Assembly: GCA_016932235.1 (NCBI GenBank) | Contig: JAFGDF010000150.1 | Coordinates: 1 to 51,731 of the forward strand | Length of the DNA: 51,731 nt | Source: Deltaproteobacteria bacterium | GTDB lineage: Bacteria; Desulfobacterota; DSM-4660; Desulfatiglandales; HGW-15 | Direction of reading: 5' to 3' | Part shown: positions 1 through 8,049 of the stretch, in pieces | Numbering within the stretch: position 1 is the first letter of the stretch | How the letters are laid out: each line of letters starts with the position of its first letter | Position numbers and translations under genes: made by a program | The notes under the pieces: generated by a model | The model's database searches: none | The model's input: the letters and a program-made list of their open reading frames with translations, nothing else | Told to the model about the DNA's origin: nothing

Positions 1-85
1 GGCGGAGGGAGTAGGATTCGAACCCACGGAGCTTTCGCTCAACGGTTTTCAAGACCGCCGCCTTAAACCACTCGGCCATCCCTCC
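1..85 (-). tRNA. tRNA-Ser (anticodon UGA)
   Basis: Read on the minus strand, this folds as a class II tRNA. The acceptor stem GGAGGGA pairs with TCCCTCC, followed by discriminator G and the first two bases of an encoded CCA; the last A lies outside the window. The anticodon loop reads CTTGAAA, giving anticodon TGA (reads UCA serine codons). A long variable arm and a T-loop GTTCGAATCC are visible, as expected for tRNA-Ser. The window edge cuts the 3' end by about one base. Confidence 0.96.
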
Positions 86-94
86 ATAAACGGG

Positions 95-123
95 CTTATA
101 ACATCTCATTTTCCAACAGTCAA
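95..123 (-). promoter_or_regulatory. sigma-70-type promoter of tRNA-Ser
   Basis: On the minus strand a TTGACT -35 box (118-123) and a TATAAG -10 box (95-100) are separated by exactly 17 bp. The -10 box ends 9 bp before the mature tRNA 5' end at 85. The match and spacing indicate that the tRNA has its own promoter and is not only read through from rpe. Confidence 0.75.
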
Positions 124-180
124 AAGCTTTCGGAAAAAACTTTCTCTACTTTCCGCCGATAGTATCAGCTATAGCCTGTA

Positions 181-834
181 TTATTCCATCCTTTCCCTCA
201 TTATTTTTATGGTCGCGGCATAATCATCACTGTTAAATATAGCGGAGCCCGCCACAAACACATCAGCACCGGCCTTTGATACGTCGTTTATGGTATCGGG
301 ATTGATACCACCGTCCACTTCAATCTCAACATCAATTCCTCGCTCATTGATCATGCTCCTCAATTTTTCAATCTTCGGTATCACGGACGGAATAAAAGCC
401 TGACCCCCGAACCCCGGGTTAACGCTCATTATCAATACCATATCCAGATCATCAAGGATAAAATCCAATACGCCAAGAGGGGTAGCTGGATTCAGAGAAA
501 CAGCCGGTTTCGCACCGCTGTTTCTGATATGCTGGACAGATCTGTGTAAGTGGCTTACAGCTTCGGAATGAATTGTGAGGATATCTGCCCCGGCACCGAT
601 AAAGTCGCTTATGTATTGATCGGGATTAGATATCATCAGATGGACATCAAGTGGAAGGCTCGTAATGCGCTTGACCGCCTCAACGATCAACGGGCCAATG
701 GTAATATTGGGCACAAAGTGACCATCCATGACATCAATGTGTATATAGTCCGCCCCGGCTTTTTCAACCGCCCTAACCTCCTCTCCAAGAATAGTAAAAT
801 CGGCGGATAAAATCGAAGGCGCTATCTTTCCCAT
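181..834 (-). CDS. rpe: ribulose-phosphate 3-epimerase
   Basis: This cytosolic TIM-barrel enzyme interconverts ribulose 5-phosphate and xylulose 5-phosphate in the pentose phosphate pathway. The 217 aa product has the family hallmarks: N-terminal APSILSADF, the metal/active-site segments [12 protein letters not shown] and DVHLMI, the loop VNPGFGGQ and the phosphate-binding end EVDGGI...AGSAIF. Length is normal. The ATG has a strong upstream AGGAGG. It is the last gene of def-fmt-rsmB-rpe, 56 bp after rsmB, and ends just before the tRNA-Ser promoter. Confidence 0.96.
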   Translation of the reverse strand: MGKIAPSILSADFTILGEEVRAVEKAGADYIHIDVMDGHFVPNITIGPLIVEAVKRITSLPLDVHLMISNPDQYISDFIGAGADILTIHSEAVSHLHRSVQHIRNSGAKPAVSLNPATPLGVLDFILDDLDMVLIMSVNPGFGGQAFIPSVIPKIEKLRSMINERGIDVEIEVDGGINPDTINDVSKAGADVFVAGSAIFNSDDYAATIKIMRERME

Positions 835-890
835 TATCTCCTCCTGCCCCTCAGACTTTTGTATTCTGATTACTTATCAATTTTTATCAT

Positions 891-2264
891 TCAACCCATT
901 TTTCTGAACAAAGCTGCAAAAAATCCATCCATATGATGGATGTGAGGTAATATCCTTAAAAAACCCTGATCATCAATTAATTCCGCTCCCCATTCCGGTA
1001 TATGACCATGAAGATTCTCAAGTTGTAATGATCGATTTTCTTTTAAGATATCCCTCACCACATTTTCGTTTTCATCCCTTGAAATCGTACAGGTTACGTA
1101 AAGCATCATGCCATTTATTTTAAGAACCGATGCGGCCGCATGGACAATACTCTTTTGTAACCCCGCAAGCCTTTTTGAACTGTGCTTGTCCCTGTTCCAT
1201 TTACCGTCAGGATGCCTCGATATGACTCCAAATCCCGTACAAGGGGCATCGATCATTACCCGGTCAAACTTGCGCCGGAAAACGGATGTTAGATTTTTTG
1301 CCGCATCGGCTATTACAGGCAGAATATTTGCGATATCCAGCCTCTTTATGTTTTGATAAAGACTTATCAGCCTTTTAAAATTGATGTCAAGCGAAACAAC
1401 AATCCCCTTCCCGCCCATCAACTCCGCCATGTGTGATGACTTTCCACCAAGGCCTGCTCCGATGTCCAGCACTATCTCACCCGGCTCAGGCGCAAGAAGA
1501 TAGGATGTTATTTGTGCTGCCTCATCCTGGACCTGAAATAGGCCCTTTTTGAAAGAATCCAGTCTATCGACCCTGCCCCGGAAATCTTCGAATATTATAC
1601 CCACCGGAGAGAATTCAGCGCATCTGACCCCGACTCCCTCGGCATTCAACAAATCCATGAGTGTATGTCTATCGGTCTTCAGGATATTTGTTCTCACATT
1701 AACGGATGGGATCTCGTTAAGGACCGATAAAAGTTCCTCAGTTGAAGAAACCCCGACCTCTTCAAACCATTTCTCAATAAGCCACGGTGGGAAGGAATAA
1801 TAGACTGAAAGATTATTCAGCAGATCCGAATTTTTATCAGGATAGAACACTCTCGATTTCTGCCCGCATATTTTCCTCAGGACGGCGTTTACGAAAGAAG
1901 CCGCATGCCTGGTTGAATATCCCCTTTTAGTCAGGTTGACGGCCTCATTAACCGCTGCCGACTCAGGCACCCTGTCCATGAAAAATATCTGGAAAACTGC
2001 AATCCTGAGAATATTGAGGATAGGTTGGTCTATTTTTTCCATGGGAATTTTGGAATATCTGCTGATAATCCAGTCCAGTCTCAGCTTCCATCTCTGGACC
2101 CCCTGAACCATGTTGCTGATGAAAGCCCTGTCCCTGCTGTCAAAATCGGTTTCCTGTCGGGATAGCTCCTCAAGGTAATAACCAGCGAAACCGCGCTTCT
2201 CCTCAACCTTGTTAAGGATATCCAATACAATTTCTCTGGGTCTCTTACTATTTTTTATATTCAA
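891..2264 (-). CDS. rsmB: 16S rRNA (cytosine-967-C5)-methyltransferase
   Basis: This enzyme methylates C967 of 16S rRNA using SAM. The 457 aa protein has an N-terminal NusB-like RNA-binding domain (about residues 8-140) and a C-terminal Rossmann methyltransferase domain. The SAM-binding motif is LDIGAGLGGKS. The two cysteine motifs of RNA m5C enzymes are present: DAPCTGFG and VTCTI, the second carrying the nucleophile. The start is TTG at 2264, with AGGG about 5 bases upstream. It lies 37 bp after fmt in the same operon, an arrangement common in bacteria. Confidence 0.94.
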   Translation of the reverse strand: MNIKNSKRPREIVLDILNKVEEKRGFAGYYLEELSRQETDFDSRDRAFISNMVQGVQRWKLRLDWIISRYSKIPMEKIDQPILNILRIAVFQIFFMDRVPESAAVNEAVNLTKRGYSTRHAASFVNAVLRKICGQKSRVFYPDKNSDLLNNLSVYYSFPPWLIEKWFEEVGVSSTEELLSVLNEIPSVNVRTNILKTDRHTLMDLLNAEGVGVRCAEFSPVGIIFEDFRGRVDRLDSFKKGLFQVQDEAAQITSYLLAPEPGEIVLDIGAGLGGKSSHMAELMGGKGIVVSLDINFKRLISLYQNIKRLDIANILPVIADAAKNLTSVFRRKFDRVMIDAPCTGFGVISRHPDGKWNRDKHSSKRLAGLQKSIVHAAASVLKINGMMLYVTCTISRDENENVVRDILKENRSLQLENLHGHIPEWGAELIDDQGFLRILPHIHHMDGFFAALFRKMG

Positions 2265-2301
2265 TCAACCCTGTCCAAGAACAGCATTATAAAATTAATA
2301 T

Positions 2302-3270
2302 TCATTTACCTATGACAGAGTCCTCAGGCAGTTCGAAACCGCGAAGAAAGTCACAGGATTTCATTCTCTTCTTCCCTGGAAATTGAACCTCCCTTACCTC
2401 TATGAACCCTCTTCCTGTCTCCACACACAGCATACCTTCAGGACTTATGCTAACCCGCCCGGGAACTGTTTTTAAAGAATATTCATCTATTTTTCTTGAT
2501 GAAAACAGTTTTACATCATTACCTCTAATTTTTGTAAAGGCTCCCGGCCATGGGTCCAACGCCCTTATTCTTGCGGATATCTTATCCATATCCATTGTCC
2601 AGTCGATCAATGCACTAGATCGGTCAATCTTGGGCGCATATGTCGCGAGTGAATCGTCCTGTTTTTTCTCACGGTAGGGTTCTTCGGTCAACCTTTTCAG
2701 TGAATTGATGATAAATTCACCGGAAATTAACGCGAGCCTGTCATGCAGCTCGCCCCCTGTTTCATTTTCACTGATAGGCACTTCCTCCTGAAAAATAACA
2801 GGACCTGTGTCCATCCCTTCATCCATCCTCATCAAGGAAAGACCCGTTACCCGTTCATTGTTCAATATGGCCCATTGTATGGGTGCTGCGCCTCGATACT
2901 TGGGTAAAAGAGAAGCATGGATATTAAGCACCTTCCACTTACAAAGGTTCAACAGTTCCCTCCCGAGTTTTTGTCCGAAAGCCGCGACAATTATTACATC
3001 CGGAGCCTTTTCCCTTATACGGCCCAGAAAACCATCATCAGAAACCTTTTCGGGCTGTATTGTTTCAATTCCATGTTCGATAGCCCTCCTTTTAATAGGT
3101 GACTGTGCCAACTTTTGCCCCCTGCCTCTGGGACGGTCGGGTTGTGTTACAACAGCGAGAACGTTAAATTCATGCCTGATAAGAGCCTCCAGAGCAGGCA
3201 CAGCAAATTCCGGTGTACCCATGAATATTATCCGTGGTCTATCAGGGAACATTTCCATATTGCCAGTCAT
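2302..3270 (-). CDS. fmt: methionyl-tRNA formyltransferase
   Basis: It transfers a formyl group from 10-formyl-THF to initiator Met-tRNA. The 322 aa protein starts with the Rossmann segment IIFMGTPEFAVPAL. It has the catalytic stretch NIHASLLPKYRGAAPIQWAI, containing the family's Asn and His, and an RMDEGMDTG segment with the catalytic Asp. The C-terminal OB-like tRNA-binding domain (about 210-322) includes DPWPGAF. Length is typical. It lies 16 bp downstream of def, its functional partner, and an internal ATG at codon 5 or 7 is a possible alternative start. Confidence 0.96.
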   Translation of the reverse strand: MTGNMEMFPDRPRIIFMGTPEFAVPALEALIRHEFNVLAVVTQPDRPRGRGQKLAQSPIKRRAIEHGIETIQPEKVSDDGFLGRIREKAPDVIIVAAFGQKLGRELLNLCKWKVLNIHASLLPKYRGAAPIQWAILNNERVTGLSLMRMDEGMDTGPVIFQEEVPISENETGGELHDRLALISGEFIINSLKRLTEEPYREKKQDDSLATYAPKIDRSSALIDWTMDMDKISARIRALDPWPGAFTKIRGNDVKLFSSRKIDEYSLKTVPGRVSISPEGMLCVETGRGFIEVREVQFPGKKRMKSCDFLRGFELPEDSVIGK

Positions 3271-3286
3271 CTGTATATCGTCCTAT

Positions 3287-3781
3287 CTATCCTTTTTTCT
3301 GCATCTTTTTTAACTTCTTTTTATAAAGGGACCTCTTCAAACTGCTGAGATGGTCTATGAAGAGCCGGCCGTTAAGATGATCTATTTCATGCTGCAGGCA
3401 TATAGCATGAAGACCTTCTGCCTCTACGTCAAGAGGATTACCGTGTTGATCAATGCCTCTTACCTGTATCCTCGCGTTTCTTCGAACTTCGGCGGAATAA
3501 TCTATGACGCTGAGACAGGCTTCTTCAAAAATAATCTCCCCTTCGGCTTGGACTATCTCCGGATTTATCATGATCGAAAGATTCCGTTCTCCTTTTGGAG
3601 AAAGATCATAAATAATAACGCGTTTGGTTATTCCAACCTGATTGGCGGCAAGACCGATACCCGGCGCTGAATACATGGTTTCGGCCATGTGCCTTATCAG
3701 CACATGGAGTCCTTCATCAATCTCCTTTACAGGGTCTGCTATGGCCCTTAAAACCGTGTCAGGATAAGTATATATCTTCAT
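3287..3781 (-). CDS. def: peptide deformylase
   Basis: This metalloenzyme removes the N-formyl group from nascent proteins. The three motifs are GIGLAANQVG (motif 1), EACLSV (motif 2, with Cys as metal ligand; the usual EGCLS has Ala here) and QHEIDHLNG (motif 3, HExxH). I place the start at the ATG at 3781, giving MKIYTYPD and 164 aa. AAGGA lies 5-6 bases upstream, whereas the frame opens 18 codons earlier with no ribosome site and a lysine-rich tail unlike the family. It is the first gene of def-fmt-rsmB-rpe. Confidence 0.95.
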   Translation of the reverse strand: MKIYTYPDTVLRAIADPVKEIDEGLHVLIRHMAETMYSAPGIGLAANQVGITKRVIIYDLSPKGERNLSIMINPEIVQAEGEIIFEEACLSVIDYSAEVRRNARIQVRGIDQHGNPLDVEAEGLHAICLQHEIDHLNGRLFIDHLSSLKRSLYKKKLKKMQKKG

Positions 3782-4300
3782 CTTTTCCTTAATTTTATAA
3801 CCTTTCCATTTTTTTAAATAGTTATTATATAGCAAAATTCATTAAAATATAACACTTTTGTCCAAAACAGAAATCAAGATGACAGCCCTTGCGGATTTTA
3901 TTTTAAAATTTAAGCGCGAATTAGCCCTGTCCGGTCAGGAGATTGAAACTTGAGAAAAATACCGGATGGCTGCAATTAAAACACAATCAAAGAAGAATGC
4001 CGAAATCATAATAAAGGTACCAAGCTAGCTTATTCAATTACTAGCAGGCTGTCGGACTTGGCCGACAGCCTGCTAGTAATTGCACGGCTTTTTGAAGTAT
4101 CACAGGAAGTGCTCGGTCACAAAGTTTGCCGACGTCACACCCGTTGAAACAAAATTGAAGAGATTTTTGCCAGCTGTTAATCACCAGCGGTTTGATAAAT
4201 AGGGGTTTCGGCTGACCAGTAACAGGGTGACTTACAGGGTTGATAATTTTGGAGATAACATCCGTTTTGTCTAGGAGACTGTCGTACTTTGCCCGACAGT
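3782..4300. other. intergenic stretch between TRAP permease and def
   Basis: About 500 bp without a convincing gene. It holds two copies of a palindromic repeat (4035-4082 and 4276-4302) bracketing about 190 bp of unrecognised sequence, then AT-rich DNA likely to contain the def promoter; a TATAAT lies on the minus strand at 3824-3829 with no clear -35. A 116-codon minus-strand frame (4041-4391) crosses the permease stop and reads through both palindromes. I do not regard it as a gene. Confidence 0.6.
4035..4082. repeat. perfect 21-bp palindrome, copy a of a dispersed family
   Basis: Bases 4035-4055 and 4062-4082 are exact reverse complements around a 6-base loop. The core shared with the copies at 4276 and 16586 is CTGTCGG...CCGACAG, and the outer part ends in a CTAG-type motif. 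It lies downstream of the TRAP permease and could act as a terminator or mRNA-end stabiliser on the minus strand, although no T-run follows. Confidence 0.8.
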
Positions 4301-4302
4301 CT
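4276..4302 (-). terminator. palindromic repeat copy b at the TRAP permease stop codon
   Basis: A 9-bp perfect stem (4276-4284 with 4294-4302) overlaps the TAG stop of the permease (minus strand, 4301-4303). The core CTGTCGGGCAAAGTACGACAG closely matches the copy at 16586-16612, including the CTCCTAG tail. The position suggests a Rho-independent-like or mRNA 3'-end role. No strong U-run follows, so the terminator call is tentative. Confidence 0.55.
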
Positions 4303-6205
4303 ACATAGCCGTTTTCCCTCTCCAGGATCTTGATTCCAGATATATCATGATCATGCCCAAAATAGCCATGATGATTCCGATCCCAGCCCACCGGATATTA
4401 GGGATAATAAGCAATATCGAAGCAATAAAAAACAATGGAATCCTGAACATGCCATACTTGGACCGGGCTCCCACTATTACGGAGTGCCCTAGCAATGTCA
4501 CTCCTATGACGGCCGTAAGAAAGTGCAAAGGCAACAATGTGAGATCACCAATAAGGCACAGAGATGGTTCCATAGCAAAGGCGTAAGGGATGATATAGGC
4601 CGCTATGGCGAATTTCATTCCATAGAGACATGTCCCCCAGAATTTCGTACCGGCGATAGTAGAAGCCACGTATGCCGTCATAGCCACCGGCGGTGTCACT
4701 TCAGCAAATACTGCGGCATAGAAACAGAACAGGTGAGCGGCCATGCTTGTAATACCGACGGCCTCAAGCGCCGGTGCCATAAGAATCACGGCCACGATAT
4801 ATATCACCAGAGGCGGCAATCCCATGCCCAGGATCATGCAGGCAATCATTACCAGGATCATGGTGGGCCCCAGCATCCCTCCGGTGAAGCCGAGGAGTAA
4901 ATCTGTAATGCGAAATGCCAGGCCTGTTGAAAGAGTCGTCCCTATGACGATCCCTATACCCCCGATTATTCCTCCCAAACGCAGGAAATCCTTTGCAGTT
5001 TCGACAAATAAAATCACCAACCTGGAAGGGATCATCTTGTTGGGCGTAAGAAAGCTGAGTACGAAGATGACACCGAGAGCTACCAGGGCCGCCAGAGTGG
5101 GGGAGTATCTCAACACAATCAGGATGACAAGGACACTGAAGCCGCCGAGAAAGGTAAGCCCCTCTTTCTTCTTCAGAACATCTTTTAATACCGGCACCTC
5201 GGAACGTGGCACTGGCTGGATCCCCGAAGAGCGGACGTAAAATAGGATAGATGCGCCCACGCCGAAATAATACAAGATACCGGGGAGTATGGCGGCTTTA
5301 ATAACATCCCAATAAGGTACCGATAGAAAGGCCATCATCAGGAAGGATGCCAGTCCCATTACCGGAGGCATGATCTGCCCCCCACTGGATGCCGCTGACT
5401 CTATGCCTCCCGCAGCCTCCGGTTCAAAACCGGTCTTCTTCATTAACGGGATGGTTACTGTACCTGTAATCAACACATTTGCAGTTGCCAAACCAGTAAT
5501 GCTTCCTACCAGGCTGCTCCCCACCACGGCTACCAGGCCAGCCCCGCCCCGAATGGTGCCCACAAGGGCCCGAGCCAAATCCATGAGATAACCCGTGGCG
5601 CCGGTAAGTTCCAGGCCTTTGCCAAACATGTAAATCAGGAAGACATATTTGAACATGACATAGGCACAACTGCCAAAAATGCCGTCCAGGCTGGTGTCCA
5701 TATACACGGCGCTGATGATACGGCGGAGATTGAATGGCGCATGCCCGCCAAATTCTCTGGGCAGGTAGTGACCCAGAAAATAGTATAATAAGAAGGCGAT
5801 CACCACCATTGCCAGCATCCATCCCATACTGCGTCTGGTTGCCTCGATGGAGACAATAATAGCAACTATTCCCATTATCATGTCCATGGCTTCAGGCGTC
5901 GCGGTCCGCCAAGACATTTCGCGCCAGGTAAATAAAATATAGCCGAAGCAAATCGTACTTGCCAGGAGCCATACGTAATCCAGCCACCTTAGATATTTTT
6001 TTCTCTCCGGTGCGGGTGGCAAAAGAAAAAGACCGCCAAGGACAAGCATCACAAAGAGGGCGCGGGCGGGATGTGCCGGCCAGGGCTTAAAGAAGTTAAA
6101 GATAACATAGCCTGAAAGAACAAGATACAAAATAGTACGCGGGTCATTTCTAAATAACCGTCCAATGGTACGGCCCTCATTAACTATCATTTCTCGAAAA
6201 GTCAT
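4301..6205 (-). CDS. TRAP transporter fused permease (DctQ-DctM type)
   Basis: Integral membrane permease of a tripartite ATP-independent periplasmic transporter, driven by an ion gradient. The 634 aa protein is almost continuously hydrophobic. An N-terminal four-helix part (about 20-170) matches the small DctQ-like subunit. The rest matches the large DctM subunit, including the GSITGLATANVLITGTVTIP and SSGGQIMPPVMG segments typical of the fused TAXI-linked permeases. I prefer the ATG at 6205 (MTFREM), which has GGAGGG four bases upstream; the frame opens at 6256 with no ribosome site. It follows the TAXI binding-protein gene. The substrate cannot be read from sequence. Confidence 0.9.
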   Translation of the reverse strand: MTFREMIVNEGRTIGRLFRNDPRTILYLVLSGYVIFNFFKPWPAHPARALFVMLVLGGLFLLPPAPERKKYLRWLDYVWLLASTICFGYILFTWREMSWRTATPEAMDMIMGIVAIIVSIEATRRSMGWMLAMVVIAFLLYYFLGHYLPREFGGHAPFNLRRIISAVYMDTSLDGIFGSCAYVMFKYVFLIYMFGKGLELTGATGYLMDLARALVGTIRGGAGLVAVVGSSLVGSITGLATANVLITGTVTIPLMKKTGFEPEAAGGIESAASSGGQIMPPVMGLASFLMMAFLSVPYWDVIKAAILPGILYYFGVGASILFYVRSSGIQPVPRSEVPVLKDVLKKKEGLTFLGGFSVLVILIVLRYSPTLAALVALGVIFVLSFLTPNKMIPSRLVILFVETAKDFLRLGGIIGGIGIVIGTTLSTGLAFRITDLLLGFTGGMLGPTMILVMIACMILGMGLPPLVIYIVAVILMAPALEAVGITSMAAHLFCFYAAVFAEVTPPVAMTAYVASTIAGTKFWGTCLYGMKFAIAAYIIPYAFAMEPSLCLIGDLTLLPLHFLTAVIGVTLLGHSVIVGARSKYGMFRIPLFFIASILLIIPNIRWAGIGIIMAILGMIMIYLESRSWRGKTAM

Positions 6206-6303
6206 CTGCCCTCCACTGCCGGAGATACAGGCCATCACGGGGCTCCCGGCCGACATTTTGATTCGTATTCAGATTATTTCCACCAAATAATATTGGCAGC
6301 GAA

Positions 6304-6325
6304 GTGAACGCCCCGAGGCGTTCAC
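6304..6325 (-). terminator. hairpin between TAXI binding-protein and permease genes
   Basis: A perfect 9-bp GC-rich stem (6304-6312 with 6317-6325) with a 4-base loop lies about 50 bp after the binding-protein stop. Hairpins at this position often protect the 3' end of the binding-protein mRNA or partly terminate transcription, so the binding protein exceeds permease. No U-run follows, so partial attenuation or stabilisation is the likelier role. Confidence 0.5.
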
Positions 6326-6372
6326 CCGCCGCCACCGTTTTCTTTACACTGTGGGACGTAAGGATAACAGGC

Positions 6373-7416
6373 CTATTTACCCTTCCATAGACCCTTCTCT
6401 TTCCAGTACTTAATGGCGCCGGGGTGGAATGGTATGCCGACATCCTCGATAAGGATTTCAGGATATTTCTTGCTATAACCCCAGTAAGGATTTACCTTTA
6501 CGAGGTTGTCAAGGTTTTCATGGCATATTCTGGTTAGCCAGTAAACAAAATCGTCCGGTAAACTGGCATGGACGGAGACGTTATTGATACCGCCATTGTA
6601 AGTGGGGAAGTCCGCCTGCAGGTACTTCGGCATAAGATCCTTCTTGATAGTAGTAGCCGCCATAACCGTCGCACCAACGCGCTTGCTTACACAGTCTTGA
6701 TTCCAGTCCAGTAAAATACAGTCCCTCTCCTGCATAACCTTCAGTATTCCCGGCTGCGGGATCAGGCCTTCCAGCATTCCCTGGCCTGCATCAATCAGGC
6801 CGTCGGCCAGCATCTGTCCCACCTCGTCCACGGTTCCGTAACTCACTTTTACGTCCCGTGGTTTTTTCGGGTCGGCATCGTATGCGATTCCCTCGCAGGG
6901 CAATGTCAGGCTGGCATGGATGTCCCACACTGCAGCACCGCCGGAGAACGCAATTCTTTTTCCTTTCAATTGAGAGACTTTGGTCATGCCAGACTTTTTC
7001 AAAGCAACAAAGAACCACGGGTTTGAATAAAGGTTAAAGGCAAGTCGCAGTTCGGTAAGGGGCCCGCCTTTCCAGGGGAATTCCTTGGTGCCTTCATAAG
7101 CGCTCTTGCCAAAAGGACTTGCCGATAAGAAGATCGTGAACTCCTTGTTGCGGAATAGTTCCACATTGGCTACCATCGTACCCGGTGAAATCGTGAAGGG
7201 TATCTCCATGGCCTTCTCCCATATGGGGCAGAGTCCCGATGCCAGCATGTTCAACCCGCCTCCTACCGGACCCGATCCAACAATGACGGACTTGGGCCAA
7301 TCGGCGCCCGGCGTTGGCTTTGCCGTTCCCTCCGCGGCGGGAACTTTGACACTGCCACCAAGAATAAGGGCGAAGACTGCCAAGGCCATTATTGGAATAC
7401 AAAATGCTCTTTTCAT
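6373..7416 (-). CDS. TAXI-family TRAP transporter solute-binding protein
   Basis: Periplasmic receptor that delivers a small organic solute to the fused TRAP permease encoded next. The 347 aa protein has an N-terminal signal peptide (lysine/arginine start, hydrophobic stretch to about residue 22, then VPAAEG). TAXI-family features follow, including VIVGSGPVGGGLNMLASGL near the mature N-terminus and the KGKRIAFSGG segment. The start has an excellent AAGGAGG. A hairpin separates it from the permease gene. The ligand is unknown; many TAXI systems take dicarboxylates or related acids, but nothing here fixes that. Confidence 0.92.
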   Translation of the reverse strand: MKRAFCIPIMALAVFALILGGSVKVPAAEGTAKPTPGADWPKSVIVGSGPVGGGLNMLASGLCPIWEKAMEIPFTISPGTMVANVELFRNKEFTIFLSASPFGKSAYEGTKEFPWKGGPLTELRLAFNLYSNPWFFVALKKSGMTKVSQLKGKRIAFSGGAAVWDIHASLTLPCEGIAYDADPKKPRDVKVSYGTVDEVGQMLADGLIDAGQGMLEGLIPQPGILKVMQERDCILLDWNQDCVSKRVGATVMAATTIKKDLMPKYLQADFPTYNGGINNVSVHASLPDDFVYWLTRICHENLDNLVKVNPYWGYSKKYPEILIEDVGIPFHPGAIKYWKEKGLWKGK

Positions 7417-8025
7417 TATTTGCCTCCTTTCCTGTTTAAAGATTATTCATGGTCAATGATGACTCTTCGAAAGTCTATAAATTCCAAAGCGAACTCTAAC
7501 ATCATTTCGTGTCAAGGTGTCTTCATTATCATAAACAGGGACAATTCTGAGAGGTAACCCCTGCTTTCGGATCCTTTGAAGGCTTAAAAACTAAACTGCC
7601 ATGAAAACTGGCCCTCAGTTTTCATGGCGGATTACTGGGGTCAAATAGTATAATTTTATTTATAATTGAATTTCTACTTCATATCAACCACCCAAATCCA
7701 CTCTGAAAATGCTTCAGTTCGCCATGAGAAAGGATTTCAGTTCAACGATACTAAATTCTGCATGCTGAATACAGTATTCTATTAACAGAGCTTTGTCAAG
7801 CAAATTGTGCCCCCCAAATCCACCATCTAAATTTATAACAGTTAAGTTGACCTATTTTGGAAGTTATTTTTAGCCCTGTTATCGCAAGCGAGACTGGTCT
7901 AAAGTCTTATTTTTCACCATAATGACAGGGTAAATTTTAAATACAAAGGCTCCAATGCATATTAATCTCTTTTGAGCTTAATTAAGCTATAGCTGTTTCA
8001 TGAAGGAGTCCTGTTTTCTCTAACG
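7417..8025. other. gene-free stretch upstream of the TAXI operon
   Basis: About 600 bp with no supportable coding frame. It must hold the TAXI operon promoter; a TTGACA lies on the minus strand near 7510 but I see no convincing -10 partner. It also holds a 13-bp hairpin (7598-7628) and one orphan end of an IS-like inverted repeat (7907-7930). The rest is AT-rich and featureless to my eye. Confidence 0.5.
7598..7628. repeat. 13-bp perfect inverted repeat upstream of TAXI gene
   Basis: GCCATGAAAACTG (7598-7610) and its exact reverse complement (7616-7628) flank a 5-base loop. It sits about 180 bp upstream of the TAXI start. It could be an operator for a dimeric regulator, a terminator for a lost gene, or an mRNA leader hairpin. 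There is no T-run on either side. Confidence 0.5.
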
Positions 8026-8049
8026 CCCTGTCATTGTGGTGAAAAATAA
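7907..8049. repeat. 24-bp inverted repeat pair (IS-end-like)
   Basis: The sequence at 7907-7930 and the reverse complement of 8026-8049 agree at 23 of 24 positions, sharing TTATTTTTCACCA and AATGACAGGG. The right member lies 20 bp past the transposase stop and is a good candidate for the terminal repeat of that IS. The left member has the orientation expected of the opposite end of a second copy. A weaker resemblance occurs at about 9275-9297, beyond the transposase start. Confidence 0.6.

Noticed and set aside
4041..4391. 116-codon minus-strand frame at the end of the TRAP permease
   Set aside because: It overlaps the permease C-terminus in another frame, reads through two palindromic repeats and has no ribosome site or family resemblance.
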